Source: Antilocapra americana (lineage: Eukaryota; Chordata; Mammalia; Artiodactyla; Antilocapridae). From it: 64,000 bases of DNA. The translations under genes were made by a program, and so were the position numbers. This document shows positions 1 to 12,900 of this stretch, one piece after another. Below the pieces are notes generated by a model. The model saw only the letters and a program-made list of their open reading frames with translations, did no database searches and was not told the DNA's origin. Where the stretch lies: positions 1,254,957-1,318,956 of the forward strand of contig ML662465.1 in the NCBI GenBank assembly GCA_007570785.1. Direction: 5' to 3'. The number at the start of each line of letters is the position of its first letter. Positions within the stretch are counted from its first letter, which is position 1.

Positions 1-647
1 GACTGAGCATACACACAGGATCCTAAAAACGTTATTCTTGATCTTAAAAATACAATTGAGCATGGGCTCTTTTCCCCCCAGAATAGATGCCTAAAGTCAG
101 TGTTAGTAGCTGACTTTTTAACATTACACTGAGTCTGTCTTCAGATGGCACTCTGCCGTGATTCCCAGGTCCTCCTTCTGAGACTTATCTCATAACTTAG
201 ATTCTCTCATCTGATTGATTTTTCCCTAAATGAAGTATTGTAGGCCTGCTCTCGTTGCAGCCCATTCACTAGCAATTTCACAGTGTGCCTGGATCTTCCA
301 GGTCATTTCTAAACCTCATCCCAGGCCCTGATCTTTGGAGCATGTACTCAAGGGGCAGAACCTCTCAGGCTAGAGGAATACTTATTTCCTGTTTTAAAAT
401 GGGCTTTCTTATCCATGAAGAAGCAAAAGCCAAGTTTCCAATGCAAAGGCTATTAAAAATGGACCTCTGAGTACGACTTGTTTCTTGGTTCCCATGGTCA
501 TTCACCCTCGCATAACCTTCATGCTATATTAGTCAGCCTTACTGCCTCTAACCAGAAACCACGTTCTTTTCTCCGATGGGTTAGGGCTCATTCCTTTCAT
601 TTGCATTTACCTTCTCCTGGCCTGAATTCTGGAGTGATGGAAGTCTT

Positions 648-772
648 ACTTTTTTATTTTTCCCGGCTACGTTGTGAGGCAGGTTCAACCTTAGCCCCCT
701 GACCAGGATTGAACCCAGGCCCCCTGCCTTAGGAGCTTGGAGTCTTAGCCACTGGACCCCCAGGGAAGTTCC
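648..772 (-). repeat. CHR-type tRNA-derived SINE fragment
   Basis: Reverse complement of the tRNA-like head, with the diagnostic run ccaggattgaaccc, then gtcttagccactgg and the head end cagggaagttcc. The tail is degraded. Confidence 0.7.
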
Positions 773-1302
773 TGGGAGTCTTACTCTTTACTCAGCTTCT
801 ACTGATGCCCCTGCTTCCACTTCCTTGGTAAAGTCCAAGGCAAAACATGCTGTCGCTGTGCACACCGGCTGCTGTGCCTCCTTCACCCCGGCAGTCATCT
901 TTGCCCTGGCTGCCTGTCTTTCCCACCGTCTGTGGGCTGCGTCGTCCCCTCCTCAGTCATTGTGCCCCTGGTGCTGCGTTTGTGTCCGTACCTGTCCTGA
1001 AGGATCTGTCCCGGAGGTGTTTGGCTTCTGCCACTCCTCACCGAGATCCTCCCTCATTGGGGCAATATTTCTGCTCCGAGCAATCCTGCTATCTTTTTTT
1101 GTTTAGCCGTGCAGACTTCCCTGCCTAAGAGATTGCTTCGTCTGTGACACAGACTTTTGGACTTAAATTCTTGGTTCTGCTTAGGTTCATATATGTCTTG
1201 TTTGTTCTCTCAGAGTGGAATACCTTAAGTGCTAAGTTTTATATTTTTATTGCCCAGTCCTCCCCTCCCCCCAAAAAAGACTGAATTTATTTTATTAAGT
1301 TT

Positions 1303-1470
1303 TCTTTTTTGATATGGACCATTTTTAGTCTTTAAATTTGTTACACAGCTGCTTCTGTTTTATGTTTTGACTTTTTGTTTTTTTTGGCCCTGAGGCACGT
1401 GGGATCCTAGCTCCCTGACACCCCCCCGCCCCCCGCTTTGGAAGGCAAAGTCTTAACCACTAACCCCTGA
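1303..1470 (-). repeat. CHR-type SINE, degraded
   Basis: Begins with the gatatggaccattttt tail region shared with the next element and ends in the gtcttaaccacta head. The central part carries a C-rich expansion (ccccccccgcccccc). Confidence 0.6.
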
Positions 1471-1532
1471 ATTACCTTTAACATTAATATGTTTCTTTCT
1501 AGGACAGTAACTTTCCAGTGAGCTGTTCTTTG

Positions 1533-1729
1533 TTTTTTTTTTTTTTTTTTTTTGATGTGGACCATTTTAAAGTCTTTATTGAATTTATTAGAATATCGCT
1601 TCTTTTTTTGTTTTGTTTCGGACAGAGACTGTGAGGCATGTGGGATCTTAGTTCCCCGACCAGGGCTCAAACCCATATCCCTTCTATTGGAAGGTGAAGT
1701 CCCAACCACTGAACCACCAGGGAAGTCCC
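1533..1729 (-). repeat. CHR-type SINE with target-site duplication
   Basis: A T-run at the left (reverse poly-A), the body cttagttccccgaccagggc, and the head end ccaccagggaagtccc. The flanks 1518-1532 and 1730-1744 match at 14 of 15 bases (core gctgttctttg), marking the insertion. Confidence 0.85.
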
Positions 1730-2508
1730 GTGGGCTGTTCTTTGGGTGTGGCTTAGGGGACATCAATCTAGGCAGCTGCAGGGTAACGTGGTTTATCGGA
1801 CTTTGGTGTGGCCACGATTTCTTCTTCTGAAACCTACACGTCGTAGTGTCCTCAGCTGCAGGTTCCACTGTGCGGACGTTCTTTGTTGTTGATGGGAGCA
1901 AGGAGCCAACTAAGCCTCAGCCAAACAGAATAAAATGTGGATTGATGTGAACAGCTTTTCACAGTGGGAACTCTGGCCTTCTCCCTCAGGTGGCGATGTG
2001 GTTACCTTGCATGATTTTGTGGTGATAGTAGTATGAGGTTTCCAGGCTGCGAGGCAGGGCTAGAGGCTGATTTGCCGGTACTTACTGCCCGTGCATTTGA
2101 CTGCATTGCAGACATATCAGGAAAGAACCGACTGCCATTTTGATTGATTTGAACCTTGGATGGCACATGTGATAAGTTGAACTGTGTGAATTACTATGGT
2201 TCTGTTAGATCAGGAACGATCAAATAGCAGCAGATTGATATGGTTCAAATCAATGTTCAAAACACACACAGCAGTTCCAGGCTGTTTTTCATTCTAGATA
2301 CTGCTTTTTTGTCAGAAAAATTAGGACAGGTTTAAACGAGAGTGATGAGAATGGCCAGGATTCTGGAGACGGGCTGAGCACAGAAAATAGAAGGGACCAG
2401 GAAGAGGAGATTAGTGAGAATGTGACCCTCCTCTCCACATCTCCCCAAGACTGACGTGTCAGCAGGCTTAAATTGAGCTTTTTTTTGTTCTTCCCTCAAA
2501 GGGTGAAA

Positions 2509-2650
2509 GGGCTTCCCCAGTGTATCAGACAGTAAATTATCTACCTACAATGCAGGAGAATTTGATCCCTGGGTCAGGAAGATCCTCAGGAGAAGGGAAT
2601 GGCAACCCACTACAGTAGTCTTGCCTGGAGAATTTAATGGACAGAGATGT
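2509..2650 (+). repeat. Bov-tA SINE, 3' truncated
   Basis: tRNA-derived head gggcttccccagtg, then the Bov-A body atggcaacccactac and cttgcctggagaat. The last third is missing. Confidence 0.8.
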
Positions 2651-3719
2651 GACCAGGGGATGATAGGAGGAATTATCAGGGAGACCCCTGTGTTTCTGAC
2701 CAAGTTATCCAAAGGTAGAAGACTCCCTCAGGAGGCATCGGGCACTAGCATTCTATTGAGGGGTCCAGGAAGAGGCTGAGGGGGCAGTGCTGGAGAAGGC
2801 CATGCACCAGATGTGTGCGTGGATGAGGGGCAGAGGGGAAGAGGGCTGGCCCCGTCAAGATGACTTTTAAGCTGTCTCACGATCATGAGGTAAACCTGAT
2901 TTAGGCTGGTGTTTTGGCTTGGTTTTTAATAGAGAAATACAGGATCTTTCCCTTCATGCTGAAAACTAGTACAGTGAAAAAGTTGAAACCGAGTTACCAG
3001 GGTAGAACTGGGTGGATGATGAGGATGGGTGTGTACAGGGAGAGGGAGGGGCCACTGATGAGGAATTGGAACCCATCTTCTGACAGGTTTTAGTTTACCC
3101 CGGGCTTTGGTTACATAGCAGTGACCCTGAACAGCCTTGACACTCAGAAGGTGTGTATTTGTGGTGCTTTTGTTAACTGGGAGAGGAGGGGACAGAGGCC
3201 CTGTTCCCCCTCACATGACCACATATGACCAGAATCACCTCCTGGTTCTGTGTGTTCTGTGGGCTCCTGGCTGGCAGTGTGGGGTGCTCACGCTCTTCCT
3301 GTGACCCTGGAAGCTGGCCCACCCTCCTTAGCCACCCATCTAGTAGCCACGGCGGGGCTGCCTGCAGGCTGGGAATCCTGCCGCTGGATGTTTCTGCGCC
3401 AAGGCTCTGCTTTCTGTGGGGAGTGTTGTGGGGGGCAGGCGATCGGGCAGGTCAGGGCCGCTTTCTCACTGCTTCTTTCCTCCACCTGTGTCTTCCTTTC
3501 GTCTTCTGGCTCCTTGGGGTGTGACCCACTGTCACAGTGCCCTGGCCACAGTGTCCCCCTTTCCAGGCTCCTGTCCTCCTTTCGGGGCTGTCATGGATTC
3601 TGTTCCAGTCTCATCATTTGGAAATCCATGTAGGAGCTGAGGCATCGAACTTGTTGGCTCATCCCCCTGACTCTTAGGTGTCAACCTTCCTCCTTCCTCT
3701 CTACTGTGTTGCTTATCCA

Positions 3720-3932
3720 CGTGTGTGTGCATGCTCAGTTGTGTCCGACTCTTTGTGACCCCCATGGACTGTAGCCCACCAGGCTCCTCTGTCCATGGGA
3801 TTTCCCAGGGAAGAATACTGGAGTGGATTGCTATTTCCTACTCTGGGGGAATCTTCCTAACCCCGGGATTGAACCCGTGTCTCTACTGGCAGGCAGATTC
3901 TTTATCACTGAGCTATCAGGGAAGCCTCCTTA
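3720..3932 (-). repeat. Bov-tA SINE
   Basis: Full reverse-complement Bov-tA, from the tgtccgactctttgtgaccc tail side to the head end tcagggaagcc. The flanking repeat cttatcca occurs at 3712-3719 and 3933-3940. Confidence 0.85.
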
Positions 3933-3940
3933 CTTATCCA

Positions 3941-4387
3941 TTATTCAGTTGCCAAGTTGTATTCGACTCTGCGACCCCATGAACTGCACAATCCAGGCTT
4001 CACTGTCCTTTACTATCTCCTGGAGTTTGCTTAAACTCATGTCCACTGAGCCAGTGATGCCATCCAACCACCTTATCCTCTGTCACCCTCTTCTCTTCCT
4101 GCCCTCAGTCTCTCCCAGCACCATGGTCTTTTCCAGTGAGTTGGCTCTTGGCATCAGGTGACCAAAGTATTGGAGCTTCAGCATTGGTCCTTGCAATGAG
4201 TATTCAGGGTTGATGTCCTTTAGGATTGACTGGTTTGATCTCCTTGCAGTCCAAGGGACTCTTGGGAATCTTCTCCAAAACCACAGTTTGAAAGCATCAG
4301 TTCTTCAGTGCTCAGCCTTCTTTATGGTCCAACTCTCATATTGTACATGACTACTGGAAAAACCATACCTTTGACTAGACAGACCTT
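3941..4387 (-). repeat. BovB LINE 3' fragment
   Basis: Antisense BovB 3' region: motifs ggatctcc-like ttgcagtccaagggactc, gaaagcatcagttcttc and gactactggaaaaacca in the usual reverse order. About 445 bp, degraded. It ends 99 bp before the first XPO6 exon in the window. Confidence 0.85.
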
Positions 4388-4486
4388 TCCCTTGAGAATC
4401 CCTTGAACCGTATGAAAAGGGAGTTATCTGTAGTGGGAATCAGAGCGTGTTCTTCCTGTTGAAAACCCCGAGGCGTTCTGTTCCAG

Positions 4487-4646
4487 GACCCAGGCTGAAC
4501 ATCACGGCGGAGAACGACTGCCGGCGTCTGCACTGCTCGCTGAGAGACCTGAGCTCCCTCCTGCAGGCCGCGGGCCGCCTGGCCGAGTACTTCATTGGGG
4601 ACGTGTTCGCTGCGCGCTTCAGCGACGCCCTCACAGTGGTGGAGAG
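4487..4646 (+). CDS. XPO6: XPO6 coding exon (first in window)
   Basis: The acceptor ttctgttccag precedes GA, which completes a glycine codon begun in an upstream exon outside the window. The exon reads [19 protein letters not shown] and continues to DALTVVER, about residues 536-589. It ends after AG of an arginine codon at donor GTGGGT. A second AG lies 7 bp inside the exon, but its use would shift the frame. The exon is GC-rich compared with its introns. A BovB fragment ends about 100 bp upstream. Confidence 0.93.
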
Positions 4647-7600
4647 GTGGGTGGGCAGTCACAGCATGGAGCTCAGCTCCTGCTTGCACGAGGGGCTGCG
4701 GTGGCCAGGCAGCTCTGCCCGGCGCAGGTGACTCGAGGCTCCGCCGCACACGGGGTGCCCTCCTCTGAACTTCATTCGGGTCCTGGTAAAATGGAGTGGA
4801 CACGGTATCCTGTGGGGTTTATTGTGAAAATTACATGAGGTAAGGCACTGAGCCCGCGGCCTAGTATGTAGCACACAGTAAAGATAAGCTGTGATTTCAT
4901 GAAAGAGCTTATATTTAAAGATGAGTAACCTCAGGAGAAACCAGGTGTGGTCATAAAGAGATGTTAAGACAGCCCTGTTAATGAAAGGACAAACAAGTAG
5001 GCATTATGCACTCTTGGCTAGGCAGCCAAATGCCAGAGGGGTCTTTTTCTGGTCCTGTTAGAGTGGGACTAGATTTTGCAGTCCTCTTAGGGTCCTGAGG
5101 AGTTGAAGCTGCAGAGTCGCCAGGCCTGACTTAGGGGCGGATCCCCGCCTTCCCTCCACCGAGCTTTCCTTACTACTTCTTCCTCGAGGGTCCCTCACAG
5201 GCTTTACAGCTGCATTTGTTGAGCATCATTTCCTACTACCCAGTCCTCCCCCTTCCCTCTCATGAACTCAGGCACCTAAAATGTGATTTGCTGAAAATGA
5301 AAGGGACAGGATGTTCAGGTCGTTTGATGGTAACCAGCAAGTAGATTAGATCAAAACCAGGTGGGTGTGGGTCCAGCCCAAAGTTGAGACGTGTGCTTTC
5401 ATTGGCACAGTGGCTGTGCCATTGGTAACACACTAGGGGGAGCCAGGGCCCAAGCCTGCTTACTTGCCTGCCAGAGTTTTCTTTGTTACTCTTCGCTTAA
5501 AAGCAGACGTGACTGAGAATTTTAAATAAATCTGAAAAGCCAGATTAATGTTAATAAGAAAAGCAGTATACAGTAGTAGGAAATTTTAGAAAGTAATTTT
5601 GTTCATTTTCTTTCTATATTTTGAGGGACAGGTATTATCACTTCATCTGAGTAACCTGGGCCAGAGAGGGTGAGTGCCTTGCCTCAGACCACACAATTTG
5701 TGAGAGGCTGCACATGGACTTTTACCAGTTTCTTGAGCCCAAATGCTGAGCTCTCTCCAGCCACAGAGCTTCTACTTCAAGCTCTTTTTCTTCTTCCTCC
5801 TACACTAGGCCTGTTTCCTCTGATAGTAGAAATAGAACATGTCTTTCTGTCTATATTTTTTGAATTTAAACTTAAGCCATGTATTGTATTCATCAGTCAT
5901 TTTGGCTTCATAGGGAGGTGACTGTTCAGAGACTCTGGGTTGTTATTTTTATAGGTCCTTATGTATATACATCTTTCTGCATTGCTTAAGTTTGCAGGCT
6001 CAGTAGTTAAACACACTTGGCTCTTTTGTCTTCACTTGGAATAAGTGTGAGAAGCCTCCTCGTTAGGGCTACGTGATCTTACCAGCCACTGTCATCATTT
6101 TTTTTGTAGCGTTTTTACTTGTCAGTTACATAATATTAGTATCAAGACTGCTAAACATAGAAATATTAAAAGGCACATTTAGAAGTTCATTTTTAGTGTA
6201 GAGCAACAGTTAAAGAATGCTGTTGAAAGTAAATGAAGAGTATCAAGTCACAAGCTGTATGATTTCACTTCTGTGAGGTACTTAGAGTTGTCAGAATGGT
6301 AGAGACAGAAAGTCGGTGGTGGCCAGGGGTGGAGGGGTTGTGGAGAGTTAACTACTTAATGGGTGCAGAGTTTCAGCTTTCTAAGATGGAAAGAGTCATG
6401 GAGGTAGATGATGGGGGTGGTTGCGTGTTGTGAATCTGTTTAACACCAGTGAACTGTACACATATTGTATGAACGTGAAACAGTTTAAAGAATTAACCAC
6501 CGGGCACTCATTGGTGTATTACTTGTTGATGGTGACTTTTTTAATGCCTGCTTATCACCACCACCACCACAGCCTGCTTCCTAGAACTTCAGATTGAGAG
6601 CCCTTGACACTTTTACTTAGTTCCTTGGATTACTGGAAATATCTCTTTCTGACTGCTCCCCAACCCTGAATAACTTGTGACTCAAGCTCATGGTTTTATA
6701 ATAAAATCCTGCTTTCTGCCCCTGTCAGAGAGGCATATTTTTCAGAATATGGACCCCATGCACCAGAGTCCCATGGATGCTCTTCAGAGATTCACACTTC
6801 CAGACCCCCTCAGAGTTGCAGGGTCCGTCCGTGGGGCAGCACCAGCAAGTTGTATTATAACTAGTTCCCCAGTTGATTGTTCCGCTCAGTGAAGTTTGAG
6901 ACCCTCTGCGCTGTAGGTTTGAGGGAGCAAAACACACGCCATCTTCCCTGGCATGCCCTTTAGACCTGAGTCTGGGATTCCTTACAGAGCAGGCACAGAG
7001 AGAACTTAGCCAGGTCTCTAGGGTTTTTTTTTTGCTTTTTTTGGATGTTTACTCAGAAAGGAGTGTCTCTAATGGAAGAGCAGTCTCCCCTTTCCCAGTA
7101 GAGCTGATCGTATTTAATGTTCATTTGTATGTAGTGAGCCCTTGGGCAACCAGTGGGCTCAGTAACTTGCTTCTTAAAGAATTGTGCTGAAAGTTAAAAA
7201 TACCTTAATCTGTTGTAGAAACTTTTGTGTCCTCCCCTTTCCTAGCCCTACCCCAGTGTTTTATCATGAACATTTCATATCTTCAGATAGTTAAAAAATT
7301 GTATAGGTAATACCCATGTACCCATCACCTAGATTCTGTACTGAAATTTTGCTATATTTTCTTTATCATATGTCTGTCTACCTGAAACATTTGCCTTTTT
7401 TCCATTTTTTAAAATTGTGGTTAAAATACACAAACAATAACAATTTCCATTCTAATCATGTTGTTGGATGTAATATGGTCTCTGTTGGATATTTATATTG
7501 TTTTCAAAAAGTTTGAGGCTGTAGGTAGTGCTTTAGTCTGTCTCTTAATATATGAATCTTTATGCATATCTTAGATTACATCTTTGGGATAAAATTAAAA

Positions 7601-9939
7601 ACCTAGTATTGATTCTTTTTTGATTGGAAAAAAGCGTGTCCTCAAGACCTTTGTGGGTACCTTGTCCGTTTTGTCTGCTGTAGTCCACAAACTGAGTGTG
7701 GCCTCATTTGTATAATTCTTCTTTGCCAACAGATTGGTCAAAGTCACTTTGTATGGATCTCAGATAAAATTGTACAACATTGAGACTGCTGTGCCATCAG
7801 TATTGAAGCCTGATCTCATTGATGTGTAAGTAGAGTTAGATGTTTGTGTATTCTCAGAAAGACTTGTTCTCTGCCCCTAAAAGGCTTTATAGATAAAAAG
7901 GGACTGTAGTGGCTGTCATGAAAAGATGAAAAACTCCTGTCTCCAAGCCTGGAAATAGAGAAAGCTTGTTACATCTGGGGACTGGGGTGGCTGCAGTGAG
8001 TGGAATTCATCAGGCAGAGGAGAGCTGGGAGCAGAGGGTAGGTGTATGGAGTAGGCATTTCAGGAGGAAAGAACAGCGCATGCCAAGACCCAGAAGTGGT
8101 GCAGAGTCACCCAGGTAGGGGTGTGGCGAGGCCGGTGTGGTGGGAGGCGAGGCTGGGTAGTGAATGCCACGAATCGCGTCCTGGAGACCAGTGACTGAAA
8201 GTGTAGGGTTCAGAAGAACTGCTTGGGGAGCATATGCCCCTAGAGATTCTGACTACCGCAGGATGGTGCAGGGCTTGGGTGTTTGCGTATTAAATAAGAA
8301 CCCTAAGTGATTTTGAAGCCGGGCACCCAGGGACCACAGTGAGAAACGTAGACGGTGGGAGGCCATTAGGAAAGTGACATGGGACGGGGTAAAGGAATGG
8401 AGACTGGGGATGGGGCCCTCTCCAAGAGATCACTGCCTGGAAGGCTTGCTCTTGGCTAGAGAGGCATTCTGCCGGATTCAGCCCCATGCTAGCTTTATTT
8501 ATTTATTTATTTATTTATTTATTTTTTTATTATTATTGTTTTTGCCATACATTGTCATGATATCACCATGGGTTTACATATGCTTCCCCTCAGGGTCCCC
8601 CCTCCCTCCTCCCTCCCCCCCGGGAAATCTCGCTGCACCAGTCTCGAGCATCAATCCTGGGCTGGCGATTGATTAGACACATGACAATTAACATGCTTCA
8701 ATGCCCTTCTCCCATATCATCCCACCCTTACCCTCATACACAAACCATGCTAGCTTTTTAAAATAGTTTTATTGGAACACAGCCCTGCCCATTCATTCAC
8801 ATATTACCTATGGCTGCTTTTGCACTGTAGTGGCAGAGTAGTTTGAACAGTTCTGAGTGAGAGTGGATGGCCTACAAAACCATAAATATTTATATTCTGA
8901 CTTTTTTATAGAGAAAGCCTCTGATCCTTGTTCCAGAGCATTCTGGAGCTTCAAATTAGATACATAGAAAAAGAGTCTCATTTACTATGGTGGTTTAAAA
9001 AATTTTTTTTTTTAATATTGCCCTCCTTTTTGAGAATTTAGAGGAAGCTTCTTCCAAGAAAGAGACTAATTTGCTCATAAACATGCCTTGCACACAATTT
9101 TGGGAAATTTTAGCATTCCTTCCTTCAGGCTTAAGGAGCTGTGTAAATGTAAAAGATTGGCTGAAATTCTTAAGACACTCTCTTCATAGGACAGACTTTG
9201 ATGCTTTTCTCCTTACTTTTCATACTTTTTGATCAATGGATTCTAAAGATAAAATACAAAGTAACTGTTTTGTCACTATGAATACCAAAATCCCAAAATT
9301 AAAGTTTCTTACTGTAAGGTATTTAGTACCTATTCTTACCTAACTTTTTAATTTGGAAAAGCTCAAATTCACAGAAAAGGGGGTAGTAGAATGAACACTC
9401 TTATACTGTACTCTCAAGCTTGATTCATCAGTGATAAATATTTTGCCACATTTGTTTTGTTTGTTTTTTCTGATGTTGCTTCTGTATGTACATTTGCATG
9501 TGCATGTGCGGCGGCTCAGTCGTGTCTGACTCTTTTGCGACCCCGTGGACTGTAGCCCACCAGGCTCCTCTGTCCGTGGGATTTTTTCAGGCAAGAACAC
9601 TGGAGTGGGTTGCCATTTCCTCCCCCAGGGGATCTTCCCAACCCAGGGATCGAACGTGCATCTCCTGCACTGCAGACGGGTTCTTTACTGCTGAGCCATC
9701 AGGGAAGCCCCACACATGTGCACACACATACATGTCTTTTGTGTGAACTATTTGAAAATAAATTGCAGACAACACATCATTTCACCTTTATCTCCTAGGA
9801 ACATTCTTCTGTATAACCATAATACGTTATTAACACTCCGAAACTTTCATAGATGCAGTAATGTCATCTCCTGTTTTTAAGCATATCTATATGTCTGTAT
9901 ATTCCAGTTTCCCTAATTGTCCCAGGAATGTCCTTTATA

Positions 9940-9982
<43 letters not shown>

Positions 9983-12900
9983 TTATATTAGATCCAGGTT
10001 CTAACTAATGAATCTCATTGTGTGTTTCTCTTACAGTCTAGACAAGTTAGTTGCCCAAATTGTGTGTTTGGGAGGGGTAGGGTGGGGAGAGAGACTTACT
10101 TTTTGGAGATTCACATCTAATTTTTTTTTTTTTCAAGAAAAACTTAAAAAATCTTGATTTGTCTAGTTTTTGTCTGTATTAGATCGAGGTTAGACATTTT
10201 AGCAAGAATGTTACATGTGTGATGGTGTGTCCTTCTTGCATCATGTCTAGAAGCCCTTGGAGGTTGGTTTGCCCTGGAATTATTGATACTAAGTTTGATT
10301 TTTAAATAGTGTCTGCCTGTATCCTTGCTTTTCCACTGAAAGGTCCTAGAAACAATGATACCACAGAATCAGTGCTCCCTTTAGTATTCAGGCTCTTGGT
10401 TTCTGAGATACACTCTCCACCAAAAGGAATCAGAGCGCCTTGGAGAAATGCTACAAGTCTGGGGCAGCCTGACCTTGGAGAATCTTGTTGAGCCAATTGG
10501 GAAGGTTGGGAATATATGAAAAGGACATGGGGGCCAGCTAGAAAGAGTGCTTCCTGATTAACTTGACAATGTGATGATCATCAAGAAAGAATAAGAATGA
10601 TAAGGAGTTATAATATATTGAATATACAGCATCCATATGATTAGAAAAGAAGATTGGGGAGAGAATGTTCTTTTTACAGAAGAATATAGCTAATGAAAAG
10701 AAAAAGAATTAGAAAAATCCCTTGTTTGCAACCACCAAGTCTTAAGAATGATTTAGGCATGGATTCTTAATGGGTATTTGTTGTGGAGGGTGTTAATTAT
10801 TTATGGACTCTCAAAGTATCACCCCACCCAAAAAATTACTTGCTAATTTTTTCAGAAAAGGGAGAAATTACCCATTTATGTTTGTTAGAAGGCCCGGTGT
10901 TTTGTAAGCTCTGGGACAGCTGCCTCACTTTTTCAAAGATTTACTCTTTTTGGTGAGTTGTGAGCTTTTATGATGTAAAAGAATACACCAAAGAACTGTA
11001 CAAAAAAATGATCTTCACGACCCAGATAATCAAGATAGTATTATCACTCACCTAGAGCCAGACATCCTGGAATGTGAAGTCAAGTGGGCCTTAGGAAGCA
11101 TCACTACGAACAAAGCTAGTGGAGGTGATGGAATTCCAGTTGAGGTATTGCAAATCCTAAAAGATCATGCTGTGAAAGCGCTGCACTGAATATGTCAGCA
11201 AATTTGGAAAACTCAGCAGTGACCACAGGACTGGAAAAGGTCAGTTTTCATTCCAATCTGTAAGAGCAATGCCAAAGAATGCTCAAACTACCGCACAGTT
11301 GCACTCATACGCTAGTAGAGTAATGCTCAAAATTCTCCAAGCCAGGCTTTAGCAATACGTGAACCATGAACTTCTAGATGTTCAAGCTGGTTTTAGAAAA
11401 GGCAGAGGAACCAGAGATCAAATTGCCAACATCCGTTGGATCATCGAAAAAGCAAGAGAGTTCCAGAAAAACATCTATTTCTGCTTTATTGACTGTGACA
11501 GTGCGGATCACAATAAACTGGAAAATTCTAAAAGAGATGGGATTATCAGACCACCTGACCTGCTTCTTGAGAAACCTGTATGCAGGTCAGGAAGCAACAG
11601 TTAGAACTGGACATAGAACAAATGTGGTTCCAAGTAGGAAAAGGAGTATGTCAAGTCTGTATATTGTCATCCTGCTTATTGAACTTATATGCAGAGTGCA
11701 TCATGAGAAACACTGGGCTGGAGGAAGCACAAGCTGGAATCAAGATTGCCGGGAGAAATATCAATAACCTCAGATATGCAGACAGACGACACTGCCCTTA
11801 TGGCAGAAAGTGAAGAAGAAGTAAAGAGCTTCTTGATGAAAGTGAAAGAGGAGAGAGAAAAAGTTGGCTTAAAGCTCAACATTCAGAAAACTAAGATCAT
11901 GGCATCCGGCCCAATCACTTCATGGGAAATAGATGGAGAAACAGTGGAAACAGTGGCTGACTTTATTCTCTGGGCTTCAAAGTCACAGCAGATGGTGACT
12001 GCAGCCATGAAATTAAAAGACGCTTGCTCCTTGGCAGGAAAGTTATGACCAAGCTAGACAGCATACTAAAAAGCAGAGACATTACTTTGCCAACAAAGGG
12101 CCATCTAGTCAAGGCTATGGTTTTTCCAGTAGTCATGTATTTGTGCGAGAGTTGGACTACAAAGAAAGCTGAAGAATTGATGCTTTTGAACTGTGGTGTT
12201 AGAGAAGACGTTGGAGAAGTCTCTTGAGAGTCCCTTGGACTGCAAGGAGATCCAACCAGTCCATCCTAAAGGAGATCAGTCCTGAGTGTTCATTGGAAGG
12301 ACTGATGTTGAAGCTGAAACTCCAATTCTTTGGCCACCTCATGCAAAGAGCTGACTCATTTGAAAAGACTGATGCTGGGAAAGACTGAAGGCAGGAGAAG
12401 AGGACGACAGAGGATGAGATGGTTGGGTGACAATACCGACTCAATGGACATGAGTTTAGGTAAACTCCGGGAGTTGGTGATGGACAGGGAGGCCTGGCGT
12501 GCTGCAGTCTGTGGGGTCGCAAAGAGTCAGACGAGACTGAGCGACTGAACTGAACTGATGATGTGTATTTTGTCGTGTGTATGGTGTAGTGCAGCATTGG
12601 TAGAAGCTGTGGTCTTTGCACCTTCAGGCCTCGGCCAGATACCATGTATGGTGTGATGGAAGCTTAAAGCTGAGCGTCTCATATCAAAGCTTATTTGTAA
12701 AGCTCTAATTCCTGGTAGTTTTCTACATCCTGGTCTGTAGTTAGGGATTTAAAATTTTTACTATCCCCTAATCTAACACACTATCACTTGAATTCTTAGG
12801 TTCTGGTTTAATTATTTACCATCTCTCAGCTGACCCCGTGTGTGTCACAGAAAGATTGAATGAGATCTGATAGACGTTTGCTAACTCCCTCTGGGTTCCA

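Larger units (their letters stand above)
1..4486 (+). other. XPO6: XPO6 intron (3' part) with SINEs and BovB
   Basis: No coding exon is recognisable before 4487. Apart from the separately listed CHR, Bov-tA and BovB elements, 1-640, 773-1300, 1745-2508 and 2651-3711 are unassigned intronic sequence without a gene or a repeat I can name. Confidence 0.75.
4647..7732 (+). other. XPO6: XPO6 intron
   Basis: Intronic, AT-rich beyond 5500. It holds a MIR-like and an old L1-like segment (listed separately). The remainder shows no gene or repeat I can name. Confidence 0.8.
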
